DNA of 53,775 nucleotides from an uncultured Alphaproteobacteria bacterium (GTDB lineage: Bacteria > Pseudomonadota > Alphaproteobacteria > HIMB59 > GCA-002718135), in the NCBI GenBank assembly GCA_902620285.1, contig CACNHT010000008.1:1-53775 (forward strand), written 5' to 3'. The notes below the pieces were generated by a model. It saw only the letters and a list, made by a program, of their open reading frames with translations, had not been told where the DNA came from and did no database searches. Position numbers and translations under genes: made by a program. Below, in pieces: positions 43,446-52,982 of this stretch. Within the stretch, counting starts at the first letter, position 1. Every line of letters starts with the position of its first letter.

Positions 43446-43477
43446 TCGAGTTTAATACTTTAGATGTATACATTTCC

Positions 43478-44383
43478 ATGGCTAAAAAGAAAAATAAAAA
43501 TCCCATAACAGTGATTGATCTAGGCTCTAATACATTTAGACTAGTTATATATGCGCAAGCTATTCATCCTTTTCCAATACTTTATCAAAAAAGAGAATTC
43601 TTAAAATTAGGTGAAAGTATTAAAATAGGTAAACTCCCATCGATAAAAATAAAAGAAGCTATAAAATGCTTAGAAGAATATATTAAGATTGCAAAAGATT
43701 ATGAGTCCTTAGATATTCATATAATTGCAACGGCCGCAATTCGTGAAACAATAAATGGAAAAGAAATTATTGAACCCTTCAAGAAAAGAAAGTCAGTTAG
43801 AGTAAAAGTGCTCTCACCAAAAAATGAGGCTAAATGCGGATCCCTAGGTGTAATTAGTTCAATAAAAAATCCAATCGGTTTAGTTGCTGACTTGGGAGGT
43901 GGAAGTTTAGAACTTAGTACTATAAAAAATGAAAACATACTTGAAACTAAAAGTTTAAAAATTGGCATCTTAAGAAGTGAAACTGATATGTACAAAACTA
44001 CTAAAATAAAATTTGATAATTTTTTATTTTCTAAATTTAAAAACCAATCTCTTAAATTTTCTAAAAACGTAGGAAATATTTATGTTATTGGAGGCATGTG
44101 GCGCAATCTTGCAAAACTTCATTTGCACCTAAATGGAATCAAGAAAAATAAATTACATGGGTACATGATATCATTTTCAGAGTTAGAAATATTTTATCAC
44201 AAATTATACTCTATGGAAAAAAAACAAATTCAAAAATTGAATGTTGTCCAACCAAATCGATTAGATAAATTAAAATTATCTACATATATTTTATTTAGCC
44301 TTGCTTCATTTTATAACATTAAAAATATTATTTTTGTAAGATATGGAATCCGTGAGGGCTACTTGTACGATATGTTGAACTAA
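43478..44383 (+). CDS. ppx: Exopolyphosphatase/guanosine pentaphosphatase family protein
   Basis: This 301-residue ASKHA-fold phosphatase corresponds to the short Ppx/GppA form (domains I and II only). Motifs are VIDLGSNTFRLVIY near residues 13-26, ATAAIRE near residue 85, NEAKCGSLGV, LVADLGGGSLELS near 135-147 (phosphate loop) and IGGMWRNLAKLHL near 206. It hydrolyses terminal phosphates of polyphosphate or pppGpp. Its location opposite ppk-sixA favours a polyphosphate role. Confidence 0.9.
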   Translation: MAKKKNKNPITVIDLGSNTFRLVIYAQAIHPFPILYQKREFLKLGESIKIGKLPSIKIKEAIKCLEEYIKIAKDYESLDIHIIATAAIRETINGKEIIEPFKKRKSVRVKVLSPKNEAKCGSLGVISSIKNPIGLVADLGGGSLELSTIKNENILETKSLKIGILRSETDMYKTTKIKFDNFLFSKFKNQSLKFSKNVGNIYVIGGMWRNLAKLHLHLNGIKKNKLHGYMISFSELEIFYHKLYSMEKKQIQKLNVVQPNRLDKLKLSTYILFSLASFYNIKNIIFVRYGIREGYLYDMLN

Positions 44384-45036
44384 TTTTTAAAAAACAATCT
44401 AACAATAATTGTAGCAATAAGAGCACCAATAATCTGAGCTAAAATAAAACCTAGAACACTTGATGGACTTATTCCACTAAAACTATCTGTAAACATTCTT
44501 CCTATAGTTACTGCTGGATTTGCAAAACTTGTTGATGAAGTAAACCAATATCCTGCGGTAATAAATAAAGCTACACCAATAGCTATTCTTTCCTTGTTTA
44601 CCTCTTTTAATATAAAAATAGTTAATAATAATCCAACAGTTGCAATTATTTCTGAAAAGAATTTAAATACACCAACTCTTTCATTGAGTGACCATTCAAT
44701 TATAGGATATTCAAAATACCAATTTGCAGTTAAACAACCAAATATACCAGCAATAATCTGAGTAAAAATAAAAATTATTCCGTAATTAATAGGAATATTT
44801 TTTTGGATAATATCACTTAATACAACAGCAGGATTAAAGTACGCTCCTGAGATATTAATAAACATAGAAATAATTACATATAAAATGGCACCTGTTGCGA
44901 TAGTGTTTCCTAGTAATATTATACCAAGGTCATTTGACATTAATTCTCCCATAATTCCACTACCTACAACTGTTAGTACAAGAAAATATGTCCCCATAAA
45001 TTCTGCTAGTATTTTTTGTCTTAAAGAAAATGTCAC
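44380..45036 (-). CDS. Aquaglyceroporin-like channel (AqpS/arsenite type)
   Basis: A 218-residue MIP-family channel with six helices and two NPA boxes (residues 68-70 and 173-175). After the second box the usual Arg directly following NPA is replaced (NPAVTIGRMFTDSFSGI), the pattern of AqpS-like channels, which pass arsenite out of the cell in alphaproteobacteria. It starts with GTG. It lies 20 bases downstream of agt and forms an operon with plcP-agt. With arsC nearby, arsenite exit is the likely role; glycerol passage from lipid turnover is an alternative. Confidence 0.8.
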   Translation of the reverse strand: MTFSLRQKILAEFMGTYFLVLTVVGSGIMGELMSNDLGIILLGNTIATGAILYVIISMFINISGAYFNPAVVLSDIIQKNIPINYGIIFIFTQIIAGIFGCLTANWYFEYPIIEWSLNERVGVFKFFSEIIATVGLLLTIFILKEVNKERIAIGVALFITAGYWFTSSTSFANPAVTIGRMFTDSFSGISPSSVLGFILAQIIGALIATIIVRLFFKN

Positions 45037-45056
45037 TATAAAATTACCTTAAATAA

Positions 45057-46058
45057 CTAAACTTTTACCATGAATTCTAAAAATTCATTCACACATTTGT
45101 CCCAAGTTAATTTAAGAGTAAAATTTCTACAATCAACTCTTTTTACTTTAAGTGCCTTCTTAACTGATTGTAACAAGTCATTATCTAAAGTGTTAATCTT
45201 TTCATCTGTTAATACATCTATGGGCCCGGTTACTGGATATGCAGCAATTGGTGTTCCACTAGCCAATGCTTCAAGTATTACATTTCCTAAAGTGTCTGTT
45301 TTAGAAGGAAAGACAAATACATCTGCGTTTGCATAATATTTTGCTAGTTCATCTCCAGTTTTTACACCGACAAAATTTATTTCAGGATATTTATTAATAT
45401 ATTTTTGTAATTCGGGACCATCACCCACAACAGTTTTATTATAATTTCCTTTAAGTTTTAAAAATTCTTCAATATTTTTTTCAATTGCTACTCTACCAAC
45501 ATAAGTCAGTTGTCTATCTTTACTGTTTGTGTCTCTTTTATTTGGATTAAATAATTCTGTATCAACACCTCTATTCCAAACTACTAAATTTTTAAAATTA
45601 TATTTTTTTAACTCATTTAGCATTGAAACTGATGGAACAAGAACTCTTTCTGAATCACTATGTAGTCTTCTTAATATGGAGTATGTAAATCTCTTTGGGA
45701 TAAAAGCTCTTTGCTTAATGTAGTCAGGAAAACGGGTGTGAAAGGAAGAAGTGTATTGTAGTTTATTTTTAAGACAGTACTTACGACCAGCAAAACCTAC
45801 CGGACCTTCAGTCATTATATGAACAATATCCGGATTAAATTCTTTAAAAAATTTTTCAGTAACTTTTTTAGTATTGTAAGAAATTTTTATTTCTTTATAC
45901 CAAGGATAACTAAAATTATTAAACATCTCAGGATGTAATATTTTAATTTCAAAACCTTTTTTTTCTAGAATAGGTATAACGCTTTGAAATGTCGTAACTA
46001 CGCCATTTACCTGAGGAACCCACGCATCACTAATTAACGCGATTTTTTTAGGCTGCAT
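45057..46058 (-). CDS. agt: Glycosyltransferase for glycolipid synthesis (Agt-like)
   Basis: A 333-residue GT4 glycosyltransferase. The N-terminal KIALISDAWVPQVNGVVTTFQ, FHTRFPDYIKQRA near residue 108 and EALASGTPIAAYPVTGP near residue 263 match enzymes that glycosylate diacylglycerol (SqdX/Agt group). ATG 46058 is chosen because it gives the family N-terminus and an 11-base overlap with plcP; a longer frame uses TTG. With PlcP it replaces phospholipids by glycolipids under phosphate limitation, a pathway known from marine alphaproteobacteria. Confidence 0.88.
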   Translation of the reverse strand: MQPKKIALISDAWVPQVNGVVTTFQSVIPILEKKGFEIKILHPEMFNNFSYPWYKEIKISYNTKKVTEKFFKEFNPDIVHIMTEGPVGFAGRKYCLKNKLQYTSSFHTRFPDYIKQRAFIPKRFTYSILRRLHSDSERVLVPSVSMLNELKKYNFKNLVVWNRGVDTELFNPNKRDTNSKDRQLTYVGRVAIEKNIEEFLKLKGNYNKTVVGDGPELQKYINKYPEINFVGVKTGDELAKYYANADVFVFPSKTDTLGNVILEALASGTPIAAYPVTGPIDVLTDEKINTLDNDLLQSVKKALKVKRVDCRNFTLKLTWDKCVNEFLEFMVKV

Positions 46059-46860
46059 CCTCTTTAATTTTTCGTCTTTCTTCAAAAGAAATTAATTTTA
46101 ATTTTTCTCTTTCTTCGGGCCAATTAAGAATAGATAAATTTCCAATTTCATCTTCAACGAGTGCTGTGCAACTTTCAATCCAGTCACCATCATTACAATA
46201 GAGAACACCATTTAATTCCTTTATTTCAGGTCTATGTATATGCCCGCACACAACGACATCGGCATTTTCTCTTCTTGCCCTATCAGATACAGCAAACTCA
46301 AAATTACTAATAAAGTTTGTTGCATGCTTTGTTTTCTTTTTTAAATATTGAGACAGTGACCAGTAAGATAAACCCATCTTTCGTCGAATAAAATTAAATA
46401 CATTATTTAACTTTAGTAAATATTCATAAAGTGCTGATCCCACTTTGGCTAACCATCTTGCATTAATGATCACAGCATCAAACTCATCTCCGTGTGTAAT
46501 CAGTACTTTCCTTCCATCAGCTAATTGATGTGTATCTTCATTTTTGATTGAAATTTCTCCAAAGGAAAAATTTGTAAAATCTTTTAATACTTCATCATGA
46601 TTTCCTGGGATAAGCACTACCTTAGTTCCATTTTTCGCTTTTTTTAAAACTTTTTGAACCACATCATTATGTTCTTGAGGCCAATACATTTTCTTACGCA
46701 TGCGCCATCCATCTACAATGTCGCCTACTAAAAATAAATATTCTGAATCTGTTTCTTCTAAGAATTCTAAAAGCATTTTGCTTTTACAACCACTGGTTCC
46801 TAGATGGGTATCCGAAATCCAAATTGTGCGGTAAAATTTTTTATTACTTTCAAATTTCAT
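46048..46860 (-). CDS. plcP: PlcP-type metallophosphoesterase (phospholipase C)
   Basis: A 270-residue metallophosphoesterase with ISDTHLGTSGCKS at residues 14-26, GDIVDGWR near 48, PGNHDEVL near 85, THGDEFD near 121 and CGHIHRPEI near 205. These are shared with UDP-diacylglucosamine hydrolases, but the layout with an immediately overlapping glycosyltransferase is that of PlcP-Agt. PlcP removes phospholipid head groups to leave diacylglycerol for Agt. It is the first gene of the plcP-agt-aquaporin operon. A weak Pho-like site (46928-46945, minus strand) lies upstream. Confidence 0.88.
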   Translation of the reverse strand: MKFESNKKFYRTIWISDTHLGTSGCKSKMLLEFLEETDSEYLFLVGDIVDGWRMRKKMYWPQEHNDVVQKVLKKAKNGTKVVLIPGNHDEVLKDFTNFSFGEISIKNEDTHQLADGRKVLITHGDEFDAVIINARWLAKVGSALYEYLLKLNNVFNFIRRKMGLSYWSLSQYLKKKTKHATNFISNFEFAVSDRARRENADVVVCGHIHRPEIKELNGVLYCNDGDWIESCTALVEDEIGNLSILNWPEEREKLKLISFEERRKIKEDAA

Positions 46861-46946
46861 TAATTAAAGATTTGTTCTTATACATAAAAGTATCATTTTA
46901 TAATACAATTTATTATTATATGTGTGTATTGTATAAAAATAACAGT

Positions 46947-47447
46947 ATGACGCAGAAAATTTGGTTTAAAAAAAAATCACTCCTTCACGGTTATGGATTA
47001 TTTGCAAAAACTAATATTAAAAAAGGCCAGAAAGTAATCCAATATATTGGTGATAAAGTTACTAAAAGAGAGGGTGACAAAAGAGCAGATAAACAAATCC
47101 GTAAAGCAAAAAAAGATAAAAATAATGGCATGGTCTATGTTTTTGAACTAAACAAGCGATACGACATTGACGGTGATGTTGATTATAATTTTGCAAAATT
47201 TATTAATCACTCATGTAATCCTAATTGTGAAGTAGACATCATAGATAATGAAATTTGGATTTCTTCCATTAAACGAATAAAAAAAGGTGCCGAACTTTTT
47301 TATAACTATGGTTATCCTTTTGATACAGATTTTGTGGATCACATTTGTAAGTGTGGTTCTAGAAATTGTGTTGGTTATATTTTAAGTGATAATGATTGGC
47401 CTAAACTAAAAAAATATGAAAAAAAAACTAAGACTAAGTCTAAGTAA
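46947..47447 (+). CDS. SET domain-containing protein
   Basis: A 166-residue protein consisting of a SET domain and post-SET Cys motif: HGYGLFAKTNIKKGQKVIQYIGD near residues 14-36, FINHSCNPNCEV near 91-102, AELFYNYGYPFD near 120, and the C-terminal CKCGSRNCVGYI. It should methylate a protein lysine using SAM. ATG 46947 is chosen because upstream residues are unlike the family. The end overlaps phoR by 32 bases, tying it to the Pho locus. The target is unknown. Confidence 0.88.
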   Translation: MTQKIWFKKKSLLHGYGLFAKTNIKKGQKVIQYIGDKVTKREGDKRADKQIRKAKKDKNNGMVYVFELNKRYDIDGDVDYNFAKFINHSCNPNCEVDIIDNEIWISSIKRIKKGAELFYNYGYPFDTDFVDHICKCGSRNCVGYILSDNDWPKLKKYEKKTKTKSK

Positions 47448-48468
47448 GATACCTTCGATTATTATTGCAATTGATACAAATAAGGAAATAATTTTTTACA
47501 ATAATGCAGCTAAACAAAAATTTTTATTTATCGATGAAGGAAGAGATCTCAATAATATTATTAGATCAACAGAGTTAAATACTTTTATTGATAAAGCCTT
47601 TAGGGAGAAAGAAGATTTTAAGTTTGAATTCACCCCATCTAATTTTAGTGATATGTATTTTATTGCTGACTTAATATTTGTTGAAAAAGATTATGAAGAA
47701 TTATTAATATCACTAAATGATCAAAGTCTTCTTAAAAACTACGAACAAATGCGAACAGATTTTGTGGCTAATGTAAGCCATGAATTGAGAACTCCTCTTT
47801 CCTCAATTCTAGGCTATGTTGAAACAATTAAAAATTCACTCAATGAAGATAAGACCAATGACAAAACGGTTGGTAAATTTTTAGACACAATGGAAGATCA
47901 GGCTTGGCGTATGACTAGACTAGTCGAAGATTTATTATTACTAAGTAAATATGAGACTGAAGATAAACCTATAGAATTTCAAGAAGCGAATATAAGGCAA
48001 TTAATTGAAGGCGTAGTAGATAATTTACAAAACAAGTTAATGGCCAAAAAAATTGAAGTTCAAATCAAGGATGATTTTGATAAGTCTACAATATCAGCAA
48101 ACAAAGATGCTTTGATCCAAGTTTTTTTAAATCTAACTGATAATGCAATTAAATATAGCAGAGAAAATTCTACTATTGAAATTGAGCTTGAGAGTGTAAT
48201 TGATGACAATACCACCTTTTGCCAAATAAGTTTTATAGATAAGGGAGAAGGCATATCGAAAGAGCATTTAACTAGACTTACTGAAAGATTTTATAGAGTA
48301 GATAAAAATAGATCTCGAAATCAAGGCGGTACGGGTTTGGGTTTATCTATTGTTAAACATATAACTAATAGGCATAATGGTAAATTATCGATAAAAAGCA
48401 AGGTAGATAAGGGTTCAACATTTACTATTTCTTTACCAGTATTTCAGCAAACTGTAATAAATACTTAA
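47416..48468 (+). CDS. phoR: Phosphate regulon sensor histidine kinase PhoR, lacking membrane segments
   Basis: A 350-residue histidine kinase. A PAS-like region fills residues 10-100. The H box is FVANVSHELRTPLSSI with His122, the N box LTDNAIKYSREN is near residue 238, and G boxes DKGEGISKEH and GGTGLGLSIVKHI follow. No hydrophobic segment is present anywhere, so it looks cytosolic, unlike most PhoR proteins with N-terminal membrane anchors. Position just before pstS and the Pst-PhoU-PhoB genes identifies it. Confidence 0.92.
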   Translation: MKKKLRLSLSKIPSIIIAIDTNKEIIFYNNAAKQKFLFIDEGRDLNNIIRSTELNTFIDKAFREKEDFKFEFTPSNFSDMYFIADLIFVEKDYEELLISLNDQSLLKNYEQMRTDFVANVSHELRTPLSSILGYVETIKNSLNEDKTNDKTVGKFLDTMEDQAWRMTRLVEDLLLLSKYETEDKPIEFQEANIRQLIEGVVDNLQNKLMAKKIEVQIKDDFDKSTISANKDALIQVFLNLTDNAIKYSRENSTIEIELESVIDDNTTFCQISFIDKGEGISKEHLTRLTERFYRVDKNRSRNQGGTGLGLSIVKHITNRHNGKLSIKSKVDKGSTFTISLPVFQQTVINT

Positions 48469-48469
48469 T
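48452..48469 (+). promoter_or_regulatory. Partial Pho-box-like site upstream of pstS
   Basis: CTGTAAT-AAAT-ACTTAAT: the first 7-mer is a perfect CTGTAAT and the second is degenerate. It overlaps the end of phoR and lies 42 bases before ATG 48512. A separate unphased CTGTAAG follows at 48478. Confidence 0.4.
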
Positions 48470-48511
48470 ATATATTCTGTAAGGACAACCTTATTTTAAA
48501 TGAGGCTTAAT

Positions 48512-49507
48512 ATGAAAAATGTAATCAAATTAATTGCTGTCCTTGCTTTATTTGGAACTACTTCAGTTTCAGCAAGAGACTATATTTCAATTGTAGGATC
48601 TTCTACAGTTTATCCTTTCGCTACTTTAGTTGCTGAAAAAATGGCATCAGAAGGAATGAAAGCACCCGTAATTGAATCAACTGGTTCTGGTGGAGGACAC
48701 AAATTATTTTGTGCAGGTGTTGGAGTTGAACATCCAGATATCACTAACTCTTCAAGAGCACAAAAAGATAAAGAATTCAAACTTTGCCAAGATGGCGGTG
48801 TAACTGATATCATCGAAGTTAGAGTTGGTAATGATGGTATAGCTTTTGCATACGCTGCAGATTATGAATGGAAATATACTAACGGTGCTACAATGAAAGG
48901 TGGCATTGATTTAACTAAAGAAGAAATCTGGCAGGCAATGGCTAGAGATAATGCAAATGCTCCAACTACTTGGTATGAAATAGATAAAAGATTACCAAAA
49001 GTTGAAATTTCTATCATGGCACCTCCTCCAACTTCTGGAACAAGAGATGCATTTGACTCACTTGTAATGAAAAAGGGTTGTGTTAAAGATATGTTAGTTG
49101 CTGACGGTGATTGTCAAGCGTATCGTGAAGATGGCCATGTTATTGAAGGTGGTGAAAATGATGAACTGTATGTTGAGCATATAACTAAAGAACAAGGTGC
49201 ATTCGGTATCTTTGGTTATAGTTTTGTATCTAATAATTCTGATAAAGTTAAAGCGTCAATGATTAACGGTGTTGAAATCTCTATGGAAGGTATCCAAGAT
49301 TATTCATATCCAATAGCAAGACCTTTATTCTTCTACATTAAAAAAGCACACATTGGTGTTATTCCTGGTTTAATGGATTATGTTAATGAGTTTGTAAGTG
49401 AAGAAGCAACAGAAGGTTACTTACTAGATGCTGGACTTGTTCAACTAAGTCCTGAGGATAGAGCAACTGTTCTTGATGCTATTTCTAATCAAACAAATTA
49501 TAAATAA
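48512..49507 (+). CDS. pstS: Phosphate ABC transporter binding protein PstS
   Basis: A 331-residue periplasmic phosphate-binding protein. Signal peptide MKNVIKLIAVLALFGTTSVSA is followed by the mature start RDYISIVGSSTVYPFATLVAE, a PstS phosphate-contact motif. ITNSSRAQKDKE near residue 78 and PPPTSGTRDAF near 172 complete the ligand site. ATG 48512 is favoured over 48500 because GAGG lies 6 bases upstream. A strong terminator follows, allowing more binding protein than permease. Confidence 0.95.
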   Translation: MKNVIKLIAVLALFGTTSVSARDYISIVGSSTVYPFATLVAEKMASEGMKAPVIESTGSGGGHKLFCAGVGVEHPDITNSSRAQKDKEFKLCQDGGVTDIIEVRVGNDGIAFAYAADYEWKYTNGATMKGGIDLTKEEIWQAMARDNANAPTTWYEIDKRLPKVEISIMAPPPTSGTRDAFDSLVMKKGCVKDMLVADGDCQAYREDGHVIEGGENDELYVEHITKEQGAFGIFGYSFVSNNSDKVKASMINGVEISMEGIQDYSYPIARPLFFYIKKAHIGVIPGLMDYVNEFVSEEATEGYLLDAGLVQLSPEDRATVLDAISNQTNYK

Positions 49508-49529
49508 AAATCTTAAATTTTTATAAAAT

Positions 49530-49555
49530 GGGGGCATACAAGCCCCCTTTTTTTT
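49530..49555 (+). terminator. Strong terminator between pstS and pstC
   Basis: GGGGGC (49530-49535) and GCCCCC (49542-49547) with loop ATACAA, followed by eight T. It probably attenuates transcription into pstCAB-phoU. Confidence 0.95.
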
Positions 49556-49570
49556 AATACTAAGTTATAA

Positions 49571-50944
49571 ATGTTTTTTTGGTCTTTAGTTTTAATTGCA
49601 GTCGGAATTTTCTCATCCTTTATATACGGAAGATCAAGAATTAAATTAAATTCTAAAAAACAAGGTACGAAAAGCAAATCTCTTCCCAATTATTACGCAC
49701 AATACGTTTTAATGTGGTGTTTGTTTCCTGCACTAATTGTTTATTTTTCATGGGCTATTTTTCAAGAACAGATCATTCAAAACATAGTTATTAGTAACTT
49801 TGAATTTATTGAGGGCGCAGTTTACAACGAAGGATTATTGTTAGCAGAGATTAGAAATGTTGCTAATAACCCTTCTTTTGCTGATGGTAAATCTATAGAA
49901 ATAATTAATGCTGCATCTCATTATTCTTCCTTAAGACAAATAAGTCAAATATCTTTTTATACCTCAATAATCATTATAATGTTACTTGGAGCCTTATACG
50001 CTTCACAAAAATTAAAACCAGAATTTCATGCTCAACATACAATTGAAAAATATATTCAATATATACTTATATTTTGTTCATCTGTTGCTATTTTCACTAC
50101 AATAGGAATAGTTTTTTCACTAATATTTGAAAGCCTTCGCTTTTTTGCAGAAGTATCAATATTTGAATTTTTATTTAGTACTGAGTGGTATCCTTTTATT
50201 CCAATTAGAGAAGGTCAAACAGCTGCAGAGGGATCCTTTGGTGCAGTACCAATATTTGCTGGAACATTTTTAGTAATGGTAGTAGCCATGTGTGTTGCGG
50301 TACCTCTTGGATTATTAACAGCAATTTATTTAGCAGAATACGCAAGTCAAAGAGTTAGAAAAATAGTTAAACCTCTTCTCGAAATTTTGGCAGGAATACC
50401 AACAATAGTCTACGGGTTCTTTGCTTTTGTTAGTGTTGCACCTTTCGTTAAAGCATTTGGACAATCAATTGGAATTGATGCTTCACCAACAAGCGCCCTT
50501 GCAGCCGGCATGGTAATGGGGGTTATGATTATTCCTTTTATTTCTTCTTTATCTGATGATGTAATAAACTCTGTCCCACAAAGTCTAAGGGAAGCATCTC
50601 TTGGTATTGGCGCTAATAAAGCAGAAACTATTAAAAAAGTAATTTTACCAGCAGCTTTACCTGGAATTGTTGGAGCATTTTTATTAGCAATATCCAGAGC
50701 GATAGGGGAGACTATGATTGTTGTAGTTGCAGCAGGCACAGCCCCCAATCTTACGGGCAATCCTTTTGAAAATGTAACAACAGTTACAGTTCAAATTGTT
50801 GTGGCCTTAATAGGTGATCAAGAATTTGATAACCCAAGAACATTATCAGCATTTGCTTTAGGATTAGTTTTATTTGTTATTACATTATTACTTAACATTA
50901 TAGCTCTACAAATAGTAAAGAGATACAGGGAGCGTTATGAATAA
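49571..50944 (+). CDS. pstC: Phosphate ABC transporter permease PstC
   Basis: A 457-residue permease, longer than the E. coli protein because of an N-terminal extension of about 150 residues with its own membrane helices, as in other alphaproteobacteria. The core has VPLGLLTAIYLAEYAS near residue 244, PTIVYGFFAFV near 276, and the EAA loop LREASLGIGANKAETIKKVILPAALPG near 338-364. Its end overlaps pstA by 8 bases. Confidence 0.95.
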   Translation: MFFWSLVLIAVGIFSSFIYGRSRIKLNSKKQGTKSKSLPNYYAQYVLMWCLFPALIVYFSWAIFQEQIIQNIVISNFEFIEGAVYNEGLLLAEIRNVANNPSFADGKSIEIINAASHYSSLRQISQISFYTSIIIIMLLGALYASQKLKPEFHAQHTIEKYIQYILIFCSSVAIFTTIGIVFSLIFESLRFFAEVSIFEFLFSTEWYPFIPIREGQTAAEGSFGAVPIFAGTFLVMVVAMCVAVPLGLLTAIYLAEYASQRVRKIVKPLLEILAGIPTIVYGFFAFVSVAPFVKAFGQSIGIDASPTSALAAGMVMGVMIIPFISSLSDDVINSVPQSLREASLGIGANKAETIKKVILPAALPGIVGAFLLAISRAIGETMIVVVAAGTAPNLTGNPFENVTTVTVQIVVALIGDQEFDNPRTLSAFALGLVLFVITLLLNIIALQIVKRYRERYE

Positions 50945-52217
50945 CTCTATTGCTAAAGAAAAAATTATTTCTTTGAGAAAAAAGAGAAGTTTAGAAGATA
51001 TGCGATTTAAGTATTACGGCTTCACAGCTATGTGTTTATCTTTAGCAGTTTTAGTTTTTCTTTTGTATACAATATTTTCTAAAGGATACACTGCTTTTCA
51101 AAAAACAATTGTTCTCCTAGAAGTTGATTATAATCAAGAGGTTTTAAAACTAACACCTGACTCTTCAGATGAAGATATGGAAAAAGGAAAATTTTTTAGA
51201 GTTAAAAAACAGGCTATTGAAAATTTTTTCCCTGATCTCTCAAAATCAGATATTAAATTAGTAAAAAAATTATTTTCTATAAATGTAGATAAGGAAATTA
51301 AAGACTACTTCTTAGATAATCCTGAAGTTATTAATACTAAGCAACAAATTTGGGTAACTGCCCATAGTGATGTGGATCAACTATTAAAAGGTAATTCAAG
51401 AAGGGATGTGCCAGAAGATAGAAGAAAATTAAATGATATTCAATTAAGTTATGTTGATCAATTAGTTGAAGAAAATAGAGTTAAACAAGTTTTTAATAAT
51501 TTCTTTTTTACTAAAGCAGATTCAAGGCATCCTGAAATTGCTGGTGTAGTTGGTTCATTTATGGGATCATTATTTACTCTTTTTACTGTTTTTATTTTAT
51601 CTTTTCCAATTGCTATAGGAGCGTCTGTTTATCTTGAGGAATTTGCTCCAAAAAATAGAATAACTGAATTAATAGAAGTAAATATTTCAAATCTAGCAGC
51701 AGTCCCATCAATAGTTTTTGGACTACTTGGGTTGGGGGTATTGCTTAATGTTTTTGGTCTTCCAAGGAGTACACCGTTAGTTGGAGGGTCCGTATTAGCC
51801 TTAATGACGTTACCAACCATTATCATTGCCTGCCGAGCTTCATTGAAAGCTGTTCCTCCTTCAATTAAAGAAGGAGCACTTGCAGTTGGAGCAACAAAAA
51901 CACAAGCGGTATTTCATCATGTCGTACCCCTTGCACTACCAGGGACTTTAACAGGGACTATTATTGGATTAGCACAAGCATTAGGAGAAACAGCACCACT
52001 AATAATGATTGGCATGATTGCATTTATTCCTAATATTCCAACTGGTTTAACAGAACCTTCAGCAGCACTACCTGTTCAAATATATCTTTGGGTGGAAAGT
52101 GCAGAAAGAGGTTTTCAAGAAAAATCAGCTGCAGCCATAATGGTAATTTTAATATTTTTGTTTATGATGAATGCCATTGCAGTGTTCTTAAGAAATAGAT
52201 TTGAAAGGAAGTGGTAA
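50937..52217 (+). CDS. pstA: Phosphate ABC transporter permease PstA
   Basis: A 426-residue permease. After helix 1 (about residues 27-50) comes a large hydrophilic domain to about residue 200, probably periplasmic, then the transport core: FPIAIGASVYLEEFAP near residue 222, VPSIVFGLLGLGVLL near 258 and the EAA loop IKEGALAVGATKTQAVFHHVVPLALPG near 310-336. The extended N-terminal half is typical of alphaproteobacterial PstA. Coupled to pstC; pstB follows 3 bases later. Confidence 0.95.
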   Translation: MNNSIAKEKIISLRKKRSLEDMRFKYYGFTAMCLSLAVLVFLLYTIFSKGYTAFQKTIVLLEVDYNQEVLKLTPDSSDEDMEKGKFFRVKKQAIENFFPDLSKSDIKLVKKLFSINVDKEIKDYFLDNPEVINTKQQIWVTAHSDVDQLLKGNSRRDVPEDRRKLNDIQLSYVDQLVEENRVKQVFNNFFFTKADSRHPEIAGVVGSFMGSLFTLFTVFILSFPIAIGASVYLEEFAPKNRITELIEVNISNLAAVPSIVFGLLGLGVLLNVFGLPRSTPLVGGSVLALMTLPTIIIACRASLKAVPPSIKEGALAVGATKTQAVFHHVVPLALPGTLTGTIIGLAQALGETAPLIMIGMIAFIPNIPTGLTEPSAALPVQIYLWVESAERGFQEKSAAAIMVILIFLFMMNAIAVFLRNRFERKW

Positions 52218-52220
52218 AAC

Positions 52221-52982
52221 ATGAGTAACTCTAAAATATTGGCAAATGGTGTAGATGTATATTATGGATCCAAACAAGCCCTTTTTGGAATCTCAATGGA
52301 TATCAAGGAGAAAGAAGTTACGGCATTAATCGGTCCTTCAGGATGTGGTAAATCAACTTTCTTAAGATGTATAAACAGAATGAATGATTTAATTGAAATA
52401 TGTAAAGTATCGGGATCAATAAAAGTAGATAACGAAGAAATTATTAGTGAAAAAACCGATGTTGTAAGTCTAAGATCTAAAATTGGAATGGTATTTCAAA
52501 AACCAAATCCTTTTCCTAAATCTATTTTTGATAATGTTGCTTATGGCCCAACTATACATGGTTTAGTTGACTCAAAAAATGAATTAGAAGAAATTGTACA
52601 TTCATCATTAAAAAAGGCAGGTCTATTTGATGAAGTAAAAGATCGATTAAATGAACCTGGAACAAGTTTATCAGGCGGTCAACAACAACGATTATGTATT
52701 GCAAGAGCAATTGCTGTTAATCCTGAAATAATCCTAATGGATGAACCTTGCTCTGCTTTAGATCCAATAGCAACTGCTATTATAGAAGAATTAATTGATG
52801 AGTTAAGATTAAACTATACAATTATTATAGTAACTCATTCTATGCAACAGGCAGCCAGGGTTTCGCAGAAAACATGTTTCTTCCATTTAGGAGAATTAAT
52901 AGAAACGGGTGAGACAAACAAAATTTTTACAAATCCTGATAATACAAAAACACAGGATTACATTACAGGGAGATTTGGATAA
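52221..52982 (+). CDS. pstB: Phosphate ABC transporter ATPase PstB
   Basis: A 253-residue ATPase with Walker [21 protein letters not shown] near residues 38-57 (the RCINRMND extension is specific for PstB), Q-loop [11 protein letters not shown] near 94, signature [14 protein letters not shown] near 152 and Walker [13 protein letters not shown] near 172. The stop overlaps phoU (TAATG). Confidence 0.97.
   Translation: MSNSKILANGVDVYYGSKQALFGISMDIKEKEVTALIGPSGCGKSTFLRCINRMNDLIEICKVSGSIKVDNEEIISEKTDVVSLRSKIGMVFQKPNPFPKSIFDNVAYGPTIHGLVDSKNELEEIVHSSLKKAGLFDEVKDRLNEPGTSLSGGQQQRLCIARAIAVNPEIILMDEPCSALDPIATAIIEELIDELRLNYTIIIVTHSMQQAARVSQKTCFFHLGELIETGETNKIFTNPDNTKTQDYITGRFG

Noticed and set aside
46928..46945. 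Weak Pho-like site on the minus strand upstream of plcP (CTGTTAT-TTTT-ATACAAT)
   Set aside because: Only the first half fits the local consensus; not listed as a feature, though phosphate control of plcP is expected from known biology.
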